The notes under the pieces were generated by a model. That model had not been told where the DNA came from. It saw only the letters and a list, made by a program, of their open reading frames with translations, and ran no database searches. DNA of 7,124 nucleotides from the NCBI GenBank assembly GCA_021806055.1, contig JAJZYE010000047.1, positions 1 to 7,124 of the forward strand. The letters run 5' to 3'. This document shows positions 5,656-7,124 of the stretch, one piece after another; position 1 is the stretch's first letter, and each line of letters begins with the position of its first letter. Origin of the DNA: Actinomycetes bacterium. GTDB taxonomy: Bacteria > Actinomycetota > Acidimicrobiia > Acidimicrobiales > RAAP-2. The translations under genes were made by a program, and so were the position numbers.

Positions 5656-5662
5656 GAAGGAG
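5656..5662 (+). promoter_or_regulatory. Strong ribosome binding site GAAGGAG fixing the start at GTG 5667
   Basis: GAAGGAG matches the 16S complement and lies four bases before GTG 5667. It decides the start: the frame is open further upstream to ATG 5505, but that longer reading crosses the divergent promoter region and encodes an Arg-rich, low-complexity stretch. Confidence 0.7.
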
Positions 5663-5666
5663 CACC

Positions 5667-5945
5667 GTGAGTCAGGTCCCCAGCACCGAGACCACCGAGA
5701 CACCCGAGCCCGTGGGCCACGTGCAGGTGGTGTACCTGGGGCCCGTGGCGCCGCACTGGGAGTGCCGCATGGTCTTCGGGGACGAGGAGCAGATTCAGGC
5801 GTTCGTGGATCGGGTCGACGCGCGGCTGCGCTTCCTGCCGCCCCACGATCCCCAGTTCCGCCGCAATCGCGAGCGCGTGAACCGCGACGCCGAGCGCGAG
5901 AACTTGATCGTGGAATGGAACCTCGGCTACGACGAGGAAGATTAG
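5667..5945 (+). CDS. Small acidic protein of unknown function (92 aa)
   Basis: I do not recognise this protein. From GTG 5667 it has 92 residues. A Thr/Glu/Pro-rich, probably disordered N-terminus (about 1-15) precedes a compact segment that looks like strand-strand-helix: HVQVVYLGPV, then HWECRMVFGDEEQIQAFVDRV. A charged region with PPHDPQFRRNRERVNRD follows, then a final ENLIVEWNLGYDEED. It contains one Cys (33), no metal-binding cluster, no signal peptide and no membrane segment, so it is probably cytosolic. The start is set by GAAGGAG four bases upstream and a TAGAGT promoter box. Its TAG overlaps the stop of the convergent Zincin_2 gene (shared TTAG, 5942-5945). Protein-like composition and strong expression signals argue that it is a real gene. 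Confidence 0.8.
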   Translation: MSQVPSTETTETPEPVGHVQVVYLGPVAPHWECRMVFGDEEQIQAFVDRVDARLRFLPPHDPQFRRNRERVNRDAERENLIVEWNLGYDEED

Positions 5946-7069
5946 GCCAACGGCGAACTGGTGACCCGCTCGTACCAGGCGGCCGGGTCGTCGAGCTCGG
6001 CCGCGGACGGGAGACCGTCCACTCGTAGCAGGGCGTCAAAGACGCGCAGCGAGTGCTCGTCGGCGAGCACCTCCACGAATCGGTGGGCGGCGTCGTGGTG
6101 GGGCCCTTGGGTGGCGATGCCGAAGAGGGCGCCCGCGGCGTCCTCGCCGCGGGCGTCACTGCGCTGATGGCGCCGGTACGCCTCGACCAACTGCGGACGC
6201 GGTCCTAGGAGGCGGCGCGTCACGTCGTGGGCGGCGGCGTCGAAGAAGGCCGTCAGGGCGGCCGCCGCGGCGTTGATGGCGCGGGTCGCCTCGCTCTCCT
6301 CGGGCAGCGCGATGCCGTCGAGGAGGGAGGACGGATCACCCAGCAGCGCGGCGAGGTCGTCGGGGCGCATCATCGACTGCAGCCGACTCATCAGATCCTG
6401 CTGGATCGCGCTGGCCTCGCGCACGGCGTCCAGGAGCAGGGCACGCAGCGCGTCGCCGGTGCCCGGCTGGGTGAGCACGAGCGAGGCGACGAGCTCTTGG
6501 GCGACGGCGAACACGTAGACCTCGTCGCGCTCCAGCGACCACTGGTCGGCGAACGCGCTGACGTTGTTCACGACGATCATCTGGTCCGCCGCCAGCCGCG
6601 GCAGCGGCAGCACGGCGAGGGACCACGCCCGCTCGGAGAAGTGGCCGGCGACCGAGCCCAACTGGAATCCCGTCACCAGCGGACCCAGGGTGTTGAGCAG
6701 CTGCTCCATGAGGGGGTTGGCACCGTCGTCGGCCTCGACGATCGCGGTGGACGTCGTGGCCTGGTGGAGGCTCGGTTCGATCAGGGGTCGCCACTGCGCG
6801 AGCGCCGCCAGGGTCAGGCCCGAGCGGTTGACCGCGCTGAGGGTGGGCTCGCGCGCCACGCCAAACAGCGCGTCGACGTGGCGCGCGACCAGGGGGGTGA
6901 GTTCCTCGAGGCGCTGGCGCTCGCGGGGCTCGGGGTTGGGGTCCCCGTCGGTGCCGCGCGCGACCGACAGTGCCAGCTGGGTGGCGGTGTCGAACCAGGC
7001 GTTCGGTCCCTGCTGGCCCAGGACGTTGAAGAGGTCCCCGAAGAGGGGGCCGAAGGGATTGTCGCTCAC
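5942..7069 (-). CDS. Zincin_2 (DUF2342) family protein lacking the zinc-binding motif
   Basis: A 375-residue protein of the actinobacterial Zincin_2/DUF2342 family, often labelled zinc-dependent metalloprotease or 'F420 biosynthesis associated'. Features matching my memory of the family, counted from GTG 7069: NPFGPLFGDLF at the start; AVNRSGLTLAALAQWRPLIEP in the first third; GFQLGSVAGHFSE in the middle; a DEVYVFAVAQELVAS helix; and LPSAAELDDPAAWYERV at the end. Where active zincins carry HExxH, this one reads QELVA (191-195): the Glu is kept but both His are missing. Peptidase activity is therefore unlikely, and a structural or binding role is more plausible. A His-rich HHDAAH (324-329) near the C-terminus could bind metal, but that is speculation. 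GTG 7069 is preferred to GTG 7075 because a TATGTT -10 box ends exactly six bases before it and no ribosome binding site exists. No signal peptide or membrane helix is visible. Confidence 0.85.
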   Translation of the reverse strand: MSDNPFGPLFGDLFNVLGQQGPNAWFDTATQLALSVARGTDGDPNPEPRERQRLEELTPLVARHVDALFGVAREPTLSAVNRSGLTLAALAQWRPLIEPSLHQATTSTAIVEADDGANPLMEQLLNTLGPLVTGFQLGSVAGHFSERAWSLAVLPLPRLAADQMIVVNNVSAFADQWSLERDEVYVFAVAQELVASLVLTQPGTGDALRALLLDAVREASAIQQDLMSRLQSMMRPDDLAALLGDPSSLLDGIALPEESEATRAINAAAAALTAFFDAAAHDVTRRLLGPRPQLVEAYRRHQRSDARGEDAAGALFGIATQGPHHDAAHRFVEVLADEHSLRVFDALLRVDGLPSAAELDDPAAWYERVTSSPLA

Positions 7070-7075
7070 GAACAC

Positions 7076-7081
7076 AACATA
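7076..7081 (-). promoter_or_regulatory. Candidate -10 box (TATGTT) of a leaderless promoter for the Zincin_2 gene
   Basis: TATGTT on the - strand fits TAnnnT. Six bases separate it from GTG 7069, the same spacing as in front of the AAA+ ATPase gene, which implies transcription starting at the start codon. If GTG 7075 were the start it would abut the -10 box and could not be transcribed from this promoter. Confidence 0.5.
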
Positions 7082-7092
7082 GAGGGTGACGC

Positions 7093-7118
7093 CTCGCGGG
7101 TGCCGGGGTGCCCGCGGG
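7093..7118. repeat. GC-rich inverted repeat at the right edge
   Basis: CTCGCGGG (7093-7100) can pair with CCCGCGGG (7111-7118), with one G-T wobble, around a 10-base loop. It lies upstream of the Zincin_2 promoter. It may be the end of a transcript entering from the right or a chance GC-rich dyad. No T-run is seen. Confidence 0.25.
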
Positions 7119-7124
7119 ACCGGC

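Noticed and set aside
5505..5666. Upstream extension of the 92-residue protein to ATG 5505
   Set aside because: The extension overlaps the second Wbl gene's start and promoter region and encodes Arg-rich filler. GAAGGAG four bases before GTG 5667 fixes the start there.
6564..7082. 172-codon + strand frame opposite the Zincin_2 gene
   Set aside because: It is rich in Ser/Arg/Ala with no motif, and the - strand frame matches a known family along its whole length.
1..7124. Mobile element, phage defence island or CRISPR array
   Set aside because: I saw no transposase, integrase, terminal repeats, spaced direct repeats, nuclease or toxin-antitoxin signatures. The genes are housekeeping-like and of uniform base composition apart from the whiB promoter.

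Overview
This window is GC-rich, densely coding bacterial DNA. Two separate WhiB-like (Wbl) iron-sulfur proteins, a family confined to Actinomycetota and their phages, place it in that phylum. A deeper placement (an Acidimicrobiia-type lineage, for example) is only a guess from the overall gene style. I see no insertion sequence, integrase, tRNA, rRNA or CRISPR array. The window reads as chromosomal, and its gaps are short: 62, 108, 160 and about 50 bases.

Layout from left to right. (1) The 3' part of hutI (imidazolonepropionase, histidine degradation) runs off the left edge. (2) Next is a two-gene unit on the + strand: a MoxR/Mg-chelatase-type AAA+ ATPase (637-2061) and a von Willebrand factor A (VWA) protein (2058-4049), coupled by a GTGA stop/start overlap. 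(3) A short, unusually AT-rich regulatory island with two perfect dyads precedes a WhiB/WhmD-type Wbl gene (4160-4435). (4) On the - strand, a second Wbl gene (5506-5258) is followed 9 bases later by glutamate formimidoyltransferase (5248-4391), whose 3' end overlaps the first Wbl gene by 45 bases. (5) A 92-residue protein of unknown function lies on the + strand (5667-5945). It ends in a 4-base stop-on-stop overlap with (6) a Zincin_2/DUF2342-family protein on the - strand (7069-5942) that lacks the metal-binding histidines.

How the genes may work together. HutI produces formimidoylglutamate, and the formimidoyltransferase can pass its one-carbon group to tetrahydrofolate, so the two ends of the histidine-to-glutamate route lie within 5 kb but in separate transcription units. 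The ATPase and VWA protein resemble the I and D subunits of Mg-chelatase and probably form a remodelling or metal-insertion machine whose client cannot be read from the sequence. The Wbl-formimidoyltransferase pair suggests that a redox-sensing regulator is co-expressed with one-carbon metabolism. Two genes (the ATPase and the Zincin_2 protein) appear to have leaderless promoters, with a TAnnnT box exactly 6 bases before the start codon and no ribosome binding site. No strongly novel system is evident. The best leads are the dyad-rich whiB promoter, the Wbl-formimidoyltransferase linkage and the degenerate zincin.
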